Source: Flagellimonas maritima
GTDB taxonomy: Bacteria; Bacteroidota; Bacteroidia; Flavobacteriales; Flavobacteriaceae
Assembly: GCF_003269425.1 (NCBI RefSeq)
Contig: NZ_CP030104.1
Location: 3,567,001-3,631,000 of the forward strand
Direction: 5' to 3'
Length of the DNA stretch: 64,000 bases
The number at the start of each line of letters is the position of its first letter. The stretch's first letter is position 1. The notes below the pieces were generated by a model. That model was given only the letters and a program-made list of their open reading frames with translations, did no database searches and was not told the origin of the DNA. Below are positions 33,245-42,067 of this stretch, in pieces. The translations under genes were made by a program, and so were the position numbers.

Positions 33245-35656
33245 ATGAAACCTAATCCCAGTACAAGCAGCGATATTTCTTTTGATGATTTTCAATCACA
33301 AATTCTGAAAGACTATGAAATTGCTGTAATTAGTAGGCAATGTAGCTTATTGGGAAGACGGGAAGTATTATCCGGAAAAGCAAAGTTTGGGATTTTTGGA
33401 GATGGCAAAGAACTACCACAACTTGCCATGGCAAGAGCTTTTGAGGATGGCGATTTCAGGAGCGGTTATTATCGTGACCAAACCTTTATGATGGCGCTCG
33501 GACATCTTAGTCCAAAAGAATTTTTTCATGGTCTCTACGCAACGACCGATATGGAAAAAGAACCTATGAGTGCAGGAAGGCAAATGGGCGGGCATTTTAC
33601 GACACATAGTTTAAACGAAGATGGTTCTTGGAAAGATTTAACCAAACAAAAAAACAGTAGTGCGGATATTTCATGTACCGCAGGTCAAATGCCTAGGTTG
33701 CTGGGTTTGGCACAAGCTTCAAAAATTTATCGTAACGTCGGTGAAATAGACCAAACAAATTTTTCCAACAATGGAAAAGAGGTCGCTTGGGGAACTATAG
33801 GGAATGCAAGTACGAGCGAAGGACACTTTTTTGAGACTATAAATGCTGCTGGAGTTCTTCAGGTACCCATGGTAGTCTGCGTTTGGGATGATGCTTATGG
33901 AATTTCGGTCCCTGCGGAATACCATACCACTAAAAGTGATATTTCTGAAGTGCTAAAAGGTCTGCAAAGAGATGAAGATAATGATGGCTATGAAATTCTA
34001 AAAGTCAAGGGTTGGGATTATACTGCATTGATACATGCGTTTGAGAATGCTTCGGAAATTGCAAGGGAAAATCATGTTCCCGTCTTAATTCATGTAACGG
34101 AACTGACGCAGCCCCAAGGTCACTCCACCTCTGGCTCACATGAACGATATAAGTCTGAAGACCGCCTCCAATGGGAACGGGAAAACGACTGTAACAAACG
34201 TTTTAGGGAATGGATTCTGGAGAATAAAATTTGTGCTGAGGAAGACCTTAAAAGTTTAGAGAGGGAAATCAAGCAAAAAGTTAGAGCCAGTAAAAAAGAG
34301 GCATGGAGCGAATTTTTAAGACCCCACTTAAATGCTAAGAAAGAATTGGTCCAACTATTGGAAAAAGCTGCCGATAGAAGCCCGAATAGAACTTTTATAT
34401 CAAAGATAAAAAATGATCTAATAGCTATTGAGGAGCCGCTAAAAAAGGATTTGGCTTCAACTTCAAGAAAAGCGCTTCGATATCTTTTGGGAGAAAACAC
34501 CCAAGGAAAATTAGAATTGCAGCAGTGGATTCAGGATTTTTTAGATACAGCCCAACCAAAATATAGCTCCCATTTGTACAATGAACTTGATGAAAATGTA
34601 TTAAATGTCAAGCCAAACCTTCCAACATATAGTGATGATACTGACTTAGTAGATGGAAGAATAATATTAAGAGATAATTTTGATGCATTGTTTGCTAAAT
34701 ATCCGCAAGCATTGATTTTTGGCGAAGATACCGGAAATATTGGTGATGTTAACCAAGGACTGGAAGGTCTGCAAAAAAAATATGGCCCCTACAGGATTGC
34801 AGATACAGGAATACGTGAAACCACTATTATTGGACAGGGTATTGGACTTGCACTAAGAGGGCTTAGACCCATTGCTGAAATTCAATACCTTGATTATATT
34901 ATGTACGGTTTACAAACATTAAGCGACGATTTGGCAACTCTAATGTACCGTACTGTAGGAAAACAGAAAGCACCATTGATAGTCAGAACCCGAGGTCATA
35001 GATTGGAAGGTATTTGGCATTCAGGTTCACAAATGGGCGGATTGATTCATCTGTTGAGAGGAATGTATATACTGGTCCCGAGGAATATGACACAAGCCGC
35101 TGGGTTTTACAATACCTTAATGAAAAGTGACGAACCAGCCCTTGTTATAGAAAGCCTCAATGGATATCGTTTAAAAGAAAAAAAACCAACAAATTTAGGA
35201 GAGTTCTGTATTCCCGTTGGAAAAGTGGAAACCTTAAAGCAAGGGAGTGATATTACATTGTTGTCCTATGGTTCTACATTAAGGATTGTGGAAAACGTAG
35301 CAAAAGAGTTGATGGAGGTAGGCATTGATGCCGAGATTATCGATGCTCAATCACTTTTACCTTTTGATTTGGAACATGATGTTATAAAAAGCCTGAAAAA
35401 AACCAATAGGCTATTGGTCATTGATGAAGATGTGCCCGGAGGTTGCTCTGCATATTTATTACAGGAAATTTTGGAAAAACAGGGTGGCTACAAGTTTTTG
35501 GATAGTGCCCCTAAAACATTGACAGCAAAAGCCCATCGGCCTGCATATGCATCAGATGGAGATTATTTTTCAAAGCCAAATGCCGAGGATATTTTTGAGA
35601 AAGTCTATGCAATTATGCATGAAACAAATCCAAAGGCCTATCCCAAGCTTCGCTAA
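33245..35656 (+). CDS. 2-oxoacid dehydrogenase E1 component, fused alpha and beta subunits
   Basis: The 803-residue thiamine-diphosphate enzyme joins E1-alpha and E1-beta in one chain. The alpha part (about 1-400) has GYYRDQTFMMALG, GRQMGGHF and the ThDP/Mg motif region GNASTSEGHFFETINAAG. The beta part (about 480-803) has FGEDTGNIGDVNQGL, GIGLALRGLRPIAEIQY, RTRGHRLEGIWHSGS and a terminal transketolase-like domain with IIDAQSLLPFDL. Such fused E1 proteins are common in Bacteroidota, where they feed branched-chain or pyruvate-type 2-oxoacids into the lipoyl E2/E3 complex. The exact substrate is unresolved and E2/E3 genes are not in the window. The start at 33245 follows a good promoter. Confidence 0.92.
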   Translation: MKPNPSTSSDISFDDFQSQILKDYEIAVISRQCSLLGRREVLSGKAKFGIFGDGKELPQLAMARAFEDGDFRSGYYRDQTFMMALGHLSPKEFFHGLYATTDMEKEPMSAGRQMGGHFTTHSLNEDGSWKDLTKQKNSSADISCTAGQMPRLLGLAQASKIYRNVGEIDQTNFSNNGKEVAWGTIGNASTSEGHFFETINAAGVLQVPMVVCVWDDAYGISVPAEYHTTKSDISEVLKGLQRDEDNDGYEILKVKGWDYTALIHAFENASEIARENHVPVLIHVTELTQPQGHSTSGSHERYKSEDRLQWERENDCNKRFREWILENKICAEEDLKSLEREIKQKVRASKKEAWSEFLRPHLNAKKELVQLLEKAADRSPNRTFISKIKNDLIAIEEPLKKDLASTSRKALRYLLGENTQGKLELQQWIQDFLDTAQPKYSSHLYNELDENVLNVKPNLPTYSDDTDLVDGRIILRDNFDALFAKYPQALIFGEDTGNIGDVNQGLEGLQKKYGPYRIADTGIRETTIIGQGIGLALRGLRPIAEIQYLDYIMYGLQTLSDDLATLMYRTVGKQKAPLIVRTRGHRLEGIWHSGSQMGGLIHLLRGMYILVPRNMTQAAGFYNTLMKSDEPALVIESLNGYRLKEKKPTNLGEFCIPVGKVETLKQGSDITLLSYGSTLRIVENVAKELMEVGIDAEIIDAQSLLPFDLEHDVIKSLKKTNRLLVIDEDVPGGCSAYLLQEILEKQGGYKFLDSAPKTLTAKAHRPAYASDGDYFSKPNAEDIFEKVYAIMHETNPKAYPKLR

Positions 35657-35862
35657 AGTTTTTTAATTTTGAGACTTATTTTAAAAAAAAATAAAAATAT
35701 TGATTGCTCGGATTATCGTGAGTTAAACTTTCCCTGTAGCTACTAAAATCTTATTTGGTTTCTTTGAAAACAATATTTCAGCAAAACAGCTGTTTTAAGA
35801 AATAATTAGATTTTAATTAAGACATAATTTATATTTTCACAAAAACTAAATTTCCCCAATCA

Positions 35863-36240
35863 ATGAAAAACAACCTTTTGATTCATTTAGGTCTTGCGCT
35901 ATTAAGAATTGCACCCTCAGCTTTTATGTTGACCCACGGTCTTCCAAAATTTCAAAAACTTATTTCTGGAAACACTGAATTTCCAGACCCCTTGGGCATA
36001 GGAAAGACCCCTTCCCTATTTTTAACGGTTATTGGTGAATTTATTTGTCCAATACTTATTATTGTAGGTTTCAAAACACGCTGGGCTTCAATTCCCTCTG
36101 CCATTACAATGTTGGTCGCTGCTTTGGTCGTCCACGGAGCCGATCCGTTTGAAAAGAAAGAATTGGCATTGTTATATGCAATCGTCTTTATTGTAATTTT
36201 TCTTTTGGGGCCTGGTAAATATAGTATAGACAGGAAATAA
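35863..36240 (+). CDS. DoxX-family membrane protein
   Basis: The 125-residue protein has four hydrophobic helices and the DoxX pattern: GLALLRIAPSAFMLTHGLPKFQKL, then FLTVIGEFICPILIIVGFKTRWASIPSAITMLVAALVVHGADPF. DoxX proteins are small quinone- or thiol-associated membrane proteins of uncertain role. The stop abuts the 3' end of the convergent holA with no gap. An AT-rich spacer of about 205 bp precedes it. It contains a TATATTTT box at 35830-35837 that may be the -7 element. Confidence 0.9.
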   Translation: MKNNLLIHLGLALLRIAPSAFMLTHGLPKFQKLISGNTEFPDPLGIGKTPSLFLTVIGEFICPILIIVGFKTRWASIPSAITMLVAALVVHGADPFEKKELALLYAIVFIVIFLLGPGKYSIDRK

Positions 36241-37242
36241 CTAAATAATTTGCACGAGTAGTTCCTTTAATAAATCAGCTTGGTCAATTTTACCGGCTCC
36301 TACTCCCTTTCCCTTTAAATCGAGTCTACGTAGTCCAGAAATTATGCTACTGACTTTTTTCATTGGATAATTTTTTGCTGCAACCGTAAATTCATTTACA
36401 AAATACGGATTTACTCCCAATACTTTTGAAACATTGCCTGGCGAGTGGTCTTTAAGTCCATGATATTGTAATAGTTGCGTAAAAAAGGTGTTTAAGAGCG
36501 TTACTGTAACTACGAACGGATTGTCCTTTGGATTTTGTGAAAAATAGTTGATAATTTGTGTTGCTTTGCCAACGTCTTTCTCGCCAATGGCTTTTTTAAG
36601 CTCAAAATTGTTGAAATCCTTACTGATACCTATATGCTTTTCTATTAAGGTGGGGGTTATCTCAATATTGGAAGGTACAACTATGGTGAGCTTATCAAAT
36701 TCGTTACTGATTTTACTCAAATCGGTCCCCAAAAACTCTACAAGTAACATGCACGCTTTTGGGGAAATTTTATACTTCTTCCCACTAAGCGTTCTTCTGA
36801 TCCATTCAGAAACTTGATTTTCGTAAAGCTTCTTGCTTTCAAAAAGTTCCCCGTTCTTTTGAATCGATTTATAAAGCTTTTTTCTTTTGTCCAGCTTCTT
36901 GTATTTATAACAGACTACCAAGACGGTAGTAGTTTGAGGATTTTCAACATAACTGACCAAATTTTCAATACTACGTGAAAGGTGTTGGGCCTCCTTTACA
37001 ATTACCACTTGATGTTGGGCCATCATGGGAAAACGTTTCGCATTGGCTACAATATCGTCCACACTTGTATCACGACCGTAAAGTACCATTTGGTTAAATC
37101 CTTTCTCATCTTCGGTCAGTACGTTATCAGAGATATATTTTGAAATTTTATCTATATAATATGGTTCATCGCCCATTAAAAAATAAATAGGCTTAGGAAT
37201 ACCATTATTAATAGCCGATACAATATCCTTTACCTTATCCAT
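36241..37242 (-). CDS. holA: DNA polymerase III subunit delta
   Basis: The 333-residue protein is the clamp-loader delta subunit, which opens the beta sliding clamp. It begins MDKVKDIVSAINNGIPKPIYFLMGDEPYYIDKI, the usual PxYxLxGDEP entry, with VIVKEAQHL and the C-terminal collar domain PYFVNEFTVAAKNY and LRRLDLKGKG. The length is typical. Delta subunits have a degenerate P-loop, so the absence of Walker A is expected. It is divergent from the HSDR_N gene with a 26-bp gap. Confidence 0.93.
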   Translation of the reverse strand: MDKVKDIVSAINNGIPKPIYFLMGDEPYYIDKISKYISDNVLTEDEKGFNQMVLYGRDTSVDDIVANAKRFPMMAQHQVVIVKEAQHLSRSIENLVSYVENPQTTTVLVVCYKYKKLDKRKKLYKSIQKNGELFESKKLYENQVSEWIRRTLSGKKYKISPKACMLLVEFLGTDLSKISNEFDKLTIVVPSNIEITPTLIEKHIGISKDFNNFELKKAIGEKDVGKATQIINYFSQNPKDNPFVVTVTLLNTFFTQLLQYHGLKDHSPGNVSKVLGVNPYFVNEFTVAAKNYPMKKVSSIISGLRRLDLKGKGVGAGKIDQADLLKELLVQII

Positions 37243-37268
37243 TCAAAAAAAATCATCAAATTTGTCCA

Positions 37269-37715
37269 ATGCAAGCTTTAAACTTTCCCAACTACAAGTT
37301 GCGAATCAAAAGTAGCGAAAATAGCTACCATATTTTTGATGTGATTCGTAAAAAGTTTGTACTGTTGCAACCAGAGGAATGGGTGCGCCAGCATGTTATC
37401 CATTTTTTGATAACCACAAAAAAGTATCCAAAAAGCCTTGTTAACGTTGAAAAGCTATTAATGGTGAATAATTTAAAAAAACGCTATGATGTAGTGGTCT
37501 ATGAACCCAATGGAAACATCCAGATTTTAGTTGAATGCAAAGCTCCCAATATAAACATAAGTCAAAGTACTTTTAATCAAATAGCCCAATACAATTATAC
37601 TACAAGAGCAAATTACCTTATGGTTACCAATGGTTTGTATCATTATTATTGTGAAATGGACTTTAATAATGAAAAATATAACTTTTTAAAGGAAATTCCT
37701 GATTTTAGCCGTTAA
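37269..37715 (+). CDS. Type I restriction enzyme R N-terminal (HSDR_N) domain protein
   Basis: The 148-residue protein consists only of an HSDR_N-type PD-(D/E)xK nuclease-like domain. It has an EEWVRQHVIHFLI helix, KKRYDVVVYEPNGNIQILVECKAP with the core Asp and the ExK pair, and QIAQYNYTTRANYLMVTNG. It has no helicase part and there are no hsdM/hsdS genes nearby, so it is not a restriction system. The small stand-alone version is common beside holA in Flavobacteriia and its function is unknown. The glycosyltransferase gene follows after 12 bp. Confidence 0.87.
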   Translation: MQALNFPNYKLRIKSSENSYHIFDVIRKKFVLLQPEEWVRQHVIHFLITTKKYPKSLVNVEKLLMVNNLKKRYDVVVYEPNGNIQILVECKAPNINISQSTFNQIAQYNYTTRANYLMVTNGLYHYYCEMDFNNEKYNFLKEIPDFSR

Positions 37716-37727
37716 TTTGCTGCCGTT

Positions 37728-38729
37728 TTGAAAGTTGCGGTAGTCATACTAAATTGGAATGGAGAAGCTTTGCTCAAAAGGTTTCTACCTTCTGTTACCA
37801 CCCATTCAAAAGGGGCGGATATTTATGTGGTTGACAATGCCAGTACCGATGGTTCCATTGCTTTTTTAAAAGAAAACTATCCTACTGTAAACCTGGTCCA
37901 AAACAGCTTTAACGGTGGATTCGCAAAAGGCTACAATGATGGGTTAAAAGATATTAAAGCTGATATCTTCTGTCTTTTGAATTCTGATGTTGAGGTCACC
38001 CCCAATTGGTTGAACCCTATCTTAAACACATTCAACGAAATTCCGGATGCAGCTATTATCCAGCCAAAGATATTGGACCTGAACAGAAAAGAATATTTTG
38101 AGTACGCCGGAGCGGCCGGTGGCTTTTTGGATATGCTCGGTTACCCATTCTGCCGTGGGAGAATATTTCAAGCATTGGAAAAAGATGAAGGACAGTATGA
38201 CGATATAAGGGAGGTATTTTGGGCCACAGGTGCCTGTATGTTCATTAAAAAAGAAGCTTTTGATTCCCTTAATGGATTTGACGAGGATTATTTTGCCCAC
38301 CAAGAAGAGATAGACCTCTGTTGGAGAGCAAAAAATACAGGCCTAAAAGTTTATTACGTAGGTCTAAGCCATGTTTATCACTTAGGGGGATCGACTTTAA
38401 AAAATATGAACCCAAAAAAGACCTTCCTGAATTTTAGGAATTCGTTGTATTCCATAACAAAAAACCTCCCCAGAAAAAGAGCATTTCCTATAATAATGGC
38501 GAGATTGGTTTTGGATGGGGTAGCTGCCCTACGTTTTATTTTTCAATTTAAACTAGATCATTGCCTAGCCGTTTTAAAGGCACATATAAGTTTCTATCGA
38601 AATTTCAATAGGTTTTATACTAAACGGGAAAAAGCTAATTTTATATTAAAGTACTATTCCACGACATCCATAGTCTGGTCCCATTTCGTACATCAAATAA
38701 AGAATTTTAACATTTTAGTAAAAGATTAA
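37728..38729 (+). CDS. Family 2 glycosyltransferase
   Basis: The 333-residue GT2 starts at TTG 37728 (MKVAVVILNWNGE). It has the family nucleotide-sugar fold: VVDNASTDGSIAFL, LNSDVEVTPNWL (the DxD equivalent), FWATGACMFIKKEAF, and a catalytic-type FDEDYFAHQEEIDLCWR motif. It resembles rhamnosyltransferase-like GT2 enzymes that act on cell-surface polysaccharides at the cytoplasmic face. The C-terminal region has a possible membrane-associated helix (ARLVLDGVAALRFIF). Donor and acceptor are unknown. Confidence 0.9.
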   Translation: MKVAVVILNWNGEALLKRFLPSVTTHSKGADIYVVDNASTDGSIAFLKENYPTVNLVQNSFNGGFAKGYNDGLKDIKADIFCLLNSDVEVTPNWLNPILNTFNEIPDAAIIQPKILDLNRKEYFEYAGAAGGFLDMLGYPFCRGRIFQALEKDEGQYDDIREVFWATGACMFIKKEAFDSLNGFDEDYFAHQEEIDLCWRAKNTGLKVYYVGLSHVYHLGGSTLKNMNPKKTFLNFRNSLYSITKNLPRKRAFPIIMARLVLDGVAALRFIFQFKLDHCLAVLKAHISFYRNFNRFYTKREKANFILKYYSTTSIVWSHFVHQIKNFNILVKD

Positions 38730-38823
38730 CGATGTCTTGATTTTTAACATTTTGTTTTTATATAATTTCGTCTGAAATTTTGACATTAATATCTAATAAT
38801 CCCTAATACATACAATCAGAATT

Positions 38824-39696
38824 ATGAAAAAAGTCTTTTTAGGAACATTTGCAATGGCCATTTTATTGTCATCATGCGTATCACAGAAAAAATATGCCGA
38901 CCTTGAGGCGAAGCATAAAGAAACCCAAGATTTGTTGAACTCTGCAACAGTAAAGCTCAATGATTGCTTGGAGGAAAAAGCAACTGCATCCTCAAAATTG
39001 AAAACTCTTGATGATCAAAATGCTTTCTTGAAGGCCAATAATCAAGAATTGATCAACAATATGGGCAATTTAACTACCCTGACTACGAAAGGTGCTGAAA
39101 ATCTTGAAAAGTCTCTGGAAAGTCTTCAGGAGAAAGATTTGACCATTAGAAAATTACAAGATGCGGTTACGAGAAGAGATTCCGTAAATCTATCATTAGT
39201 ACAAAGTTTAAAAGGAGTTTTGGGCAATTTGGATGACGATGATATAGAGATAAGCGTTGAAAAAGGTGTAGTTTTCGTGTCGATATCCGATAAACTATTG
39301 TTCAGCAGTGGTAGCTACAATGTAACTTCTGCGGCTAAAGAAGTATTGGGCAAAGTTGCGAAAGTTGTAAATAACAAGCCTGATTTTGAATTCTTGGTAG
39401 AAGGACACACGGATAATGTACCTTTTTCAAGAGGTGTCTTAGTTGATAACTGGGACTTGAGTGCAAAACGTGCTACTTCAATAGTTCGTATCCTACAAAA
39501 CGAATTCAATGTTGATCCCAAGCGTATGACCGCTGCCGGAAGAAGCTACTACATGCCATTGGTTGCCAATGATAATGCAACTGATAGAGCTAAGAACAGA
39601 AGAACCAGAATAGTTGTACTTCCTAAAATTGATCAATTTTACAGTATGATCGAAGAAGGTATGAAAGACCCTGCTATCGGCGGTTCTGGAAACTAG
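38824..39696 (+). CDS. OmpA-family lipoprotein with coiled coil (peptidoglycan-binding)
   Basis: The 290-residue protein has a lipoprotein signal (lipobox LSSC, Cys18). A long coiled coil follows (about 24-125, heptads with many E, K, L and N). A C-terminal OmpA domain (about 150-270) contains VEGHTDNVPF, NWDLSAKRATSIVRIL and DRAKNRRTRIVV, the residues that bind diaminopimelate in peptidoglycan. It should link the outer membrane to the cell wall. A strong terminator follows the gene. A divergent paralogue is encoded at 47974-48744. Confidence 0.93.
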   Translation: MKKVFLGTFAMAILLSSCVSQKKYADLEAKHKETQDLLNSATVKLNDCLEEKATASSKLKTLDDQNAFLKANNQELINNMGNLTTLTTKGAENLEKSLESLQEKDLTIRKLQDAVTRRDSVNLSLVQSLKGVLGNLDDDDIEISVEKGVVFVSISDKLLFSSGSYNVTSAAKEVLGKVAKVVNNKPDFEFLVEGHTDNVPFSRGVLVDNWDLSAKRATSIVRILQNEFNVDPKRMTAAGRSYYMPLVANDNATDRAKNRRTRIVVLPKIDQFYSMIEEGMKDPAIGGSGN

Positions 39697-39713
39697 AAGA
39701 AATATAATCAATT

Positions 39714-39747
39714 AAAAAAAGAGCGGTCAGTGGCCGCTCTTTTTTTG
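39714..39747 (+). terminator. Rho-independent terminator of the OmpA-family gene
   Basis: AAAAAAAGAGCGGTC and GGCCGCTCTTTTTTT flank a 3-nt loop (AGT). The long GC-containing stem and the T-run make a clear hairpin, and the A-run on the other side allows it to work in both directions. Confidence 0.9.
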
Positions 39748-39843
39748 TCTCACCCTATGTGCTTCTTAAAAAGGAGTTATCACCTCCCCAAAGAAAATAT
39801 TACTCAGAAAAACAGTGGTAGTACCTTTAAATATTCATTCAGA

Positions 39844-40464
39844 TTAAAAAATATCCAAACTCCCTTTCCCTTCCCTGATTATTTCAGGATATCCTCCAGA
39901 TAAATCTATAACAGAAGAGGCAATGTTACCTCCATATCCTCCATCAATAACGATGTCCACGAGATTTTCCCATTTTTCAAAAATAAGCTCTGGGTCGGTC
40001 GTATATTCCAAAATATCATCATCATCACGAATAGAAGTCGAGACAATAGGGTTTCCCAGTTCATTGACTAAAGCTTTTATAATTGCATTGTCCGGTACCC
40101 GTATGCCAACAGTTCTCTTTTTTTTAAAGTCTTTTGGAAGGTTGTTATTGCCCGGCAATATAAAAGTATACGGACCGGGCAGAGCTCTCTTTAGTATTTT
40201 AAAAGTTGATGTGTCTATCTGTTTCACATAATCTGATAGATTACTCAAATCTGCACAAACAAAAGACCAATTCGCTTTTGCCAGCTTCACGCCCTTGATT
40301 CTGGCAATCTTTTCCAGTGCCCTAGAGTTTGTAATGTCACACCCCAAACCATAAACGGTATCTGTTGGATAAATAACAAGCCCCCCTTTTCTAAGTACAT
40401 TTCCAATTTTCTCCACTTGTCTTGGATTGGGGTTTTCTTCAAAAAGCTTTATTAGTTCTGCCAT
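39844..40464 (-). CDS. tsaC: L-threonylcarbamoyladenylate synthase (YrdC/Sua5)
   Basis: The 206-residue protein has the YrdC fold. It begins MAELIKLFEENPNPRQ and contains GGLVIYPTDTVYGLGCDI, ARIKGVKLAKANWSFVCADL, PGPYTFILPGNN, KKRTVGIRVPDN, and GNPIVSTSIRDDDD near the ATP/threonine site. It makes threonylcarbamoyl-AMP from threonine, bicarbonate and ATP for the t6A37 modification of tRNAs. The single-domain length matches TsaC rather than two-domain Sua5. It is convergent with the OmpA gene. Confidence 0.92.
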   Translation of the reverse strand: MAELIKLFEENPNPRQVEKIGNVLRKGGLVIYPTDTVYGLGCDITNSRALEKIARIKGVKLAKANWSFVCADLSNLSDYVKQIDTSTFKILKRALPGPYTFILPGNNNLPKDFKKKRTVGIRVPDNAIIKALVNELGNPIVSTSIRDDDDILEYTTDPELIFEKWENLVDIVIDGGYGGNIASSVIDLSGGYPEIIREGKGSLDIF

Positions 40465-40648
40465 GGCCGGATCTTCTATTTCAACAAGAATTTAAATTCT
40501 ATTCAATATAAACTGGATTATAAATCATTCAATGGTTGTCCCAATGTGCCCATTCGTCAAATGTAACAAGGCATCAGTCCATTTATCCTTATAAATTTTC
40601 TTTAAAAGTGTCATTTTTATGATAACCATAAGTTATTGAACATCAATT

Positions 40649-42004
40649 ATGCGACTTAACAAAATTACAAATACCCCATTAATCTTTCTTCTATTGCTAT
40701 GTATTGGCTGTACCAATCGAAACAAAATAGATGAAATTGCCAGTTTAACTTCTGTTCCCGAAAACGGCATGGATATTATTTATCTTTTAGATCAACATTT
40801 TCAAAATTTGAAAAATATGGATCCCGATGATTCTAATTTTGAAGATTTGACCACATCAATAAACAATGATATTAAAAATACGATTAAAAAAATCAATACC
40901 CCGTCCATTATAGAGGAAATAGAAAGACACTATTACTTGAAAGGGCATGATTATATTCTTGCATTATCAGAGAATAAGAACGTTGGGGTTCTCTCTTGGA
41001 ACACAAGAAAAGGGCATTTAAAAGAACATATCAAAAATTTAGTTTTCCATGTAAAAAATGGAAAAGTTGTATATACTTATCTTAAAGAAGATTCAGTTCT
41101 TTACAATCAAGTATATCACTTAAAAAATGAAAAGAATAAAAACATTTATATTTTTCATGGTTGGGGAAAATTATCAAATGAAAAGTACTTTTATCGTGTT
41201 GATGCCTTTTCAAGTGAAGGTGATAATTTTCAAAAGGAATATATATTTCCAGGTAATAAAAGTTCCATTAAATCATACTACAAGCTCGAAAATTTGGATT
41301 TCGAGTCACAAATGGACTTCAGTATAGAAAAGGATGGTTCACTGATACTACAACCTGAAATTTGGGGAGAAAAAGTAGTGTATCATCCTTTGGAATTTGA
41401 TGGTGTCATGTATAAATACAAAGCTGTAACCAATAATATTGGCGATTCATTTGATATACAAAGTTTTGAGCGTTCCAACACTTTTGGTTTTATAAACGGG
41501 TCAGAACTTCCTCTTACGGAAGATATTATAAATGGTATCAAAACGTTCCTATTTAAAAATCAATTTAAAGTGACGTTGGAACAATTCGTGGACAACGATT
41601 ACACCGATATCTCGGTCAGTTTGTATGAAGCGGACACTGTTCGTATAATCCTGGATAATCCAACAATATCGCTCATAGGAAAAAAAAGTAGCTTTTTATT
41701 TTTTAAAGGGTCAGGGCTCACTGATAGTTGGCCGTTGTATATTTATGATTTGGACAACAAAACTATGTTGACCAAAAATATTGCAGCGACAAAAATCAAG
41801 GAAAACGAACTGGTGTATACGGAATTATTGAAAAACAAACCCCAGAACAGCTATCAAAACAAGAATTGTAAGGGTCACCATATATCAGGGTCTAAACACT
41901 ATAAAATTTATGCTTTTAATTATGTAGACCCTAATCCAATTATACAATTTAAAGGATTGTCTCTTCGTTGTTCTAAGGAAAATCATAATAGACCCCAAAT
42001 CTAA
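40649..42004 (+). CDS. Lipoprotein of unknown function
   Basis: The 451-residue protein has a lipoprotein signal (LLLLCIGC, Cys21). A helical N-terminal part (about 25-95) is followed by a long beta-rich domain with many charged residues, for example KEDSVLYNQVYHLKNEKNKN, VYHPLEFDGVMYKYK and DIQSFERSNTFGF. The family is not recognised. It is more AT-rich and lysine-rich than its neighbours, which might indicate acquisition (weak inference). It is not closely linked to another gene; the following helicase is convergent. Confidence 0.75.
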   Translation: MRLNKITNTPLIFLLLLCIGCTNRNKIDEIASLTSVPENGMDIIYLLDQHFQNLKNMDPDDSNFEDLTTSINNDIKNTIKKINTPSIIEEIERHYYLKGHDYILALSENKNVGVLSWNTRKGHLKEHIKNLVFHVKNGKVVYTYLKEDSVLYNQVYHLKNEKNKNIYIFHGWGKLSNEKYFYRVDAFSSEGDNFQKEYIFPGNKSSIKSYYKLENLDFESQMDFSIEKDGSLILQPEIWGEKVVYHPLEFDGVMYKYKAVTNNIGDSFDIQSFERSNTFGFINGSELPLTEDIINGIKTFLFKNQFKVTLEQFVDNDYTDISVSLYEADTVRIILDNPTISLIGKKSSFLFFKGSGLTDSWPLYIYDLDNKTMLTKNIAATKIKENELVYTELLKNKPQNSYQNKNCKGHHISGSKHYKIYAFNYVDPNPIIQFKGLSLRCSKENHNRPQI

Positions 42005-42067
42005 AACTTAAAATAAGGCATTGTGTTTGGCAACCCGTATTTTCTGGTTGATGATATTTCACTAACC

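Noticed and set aside
37269-37715. Restriction-modification system
   Set aside because: Only a lone HSDR_N domain is present. No helicase, methylase or specificity subunit lies nearby.
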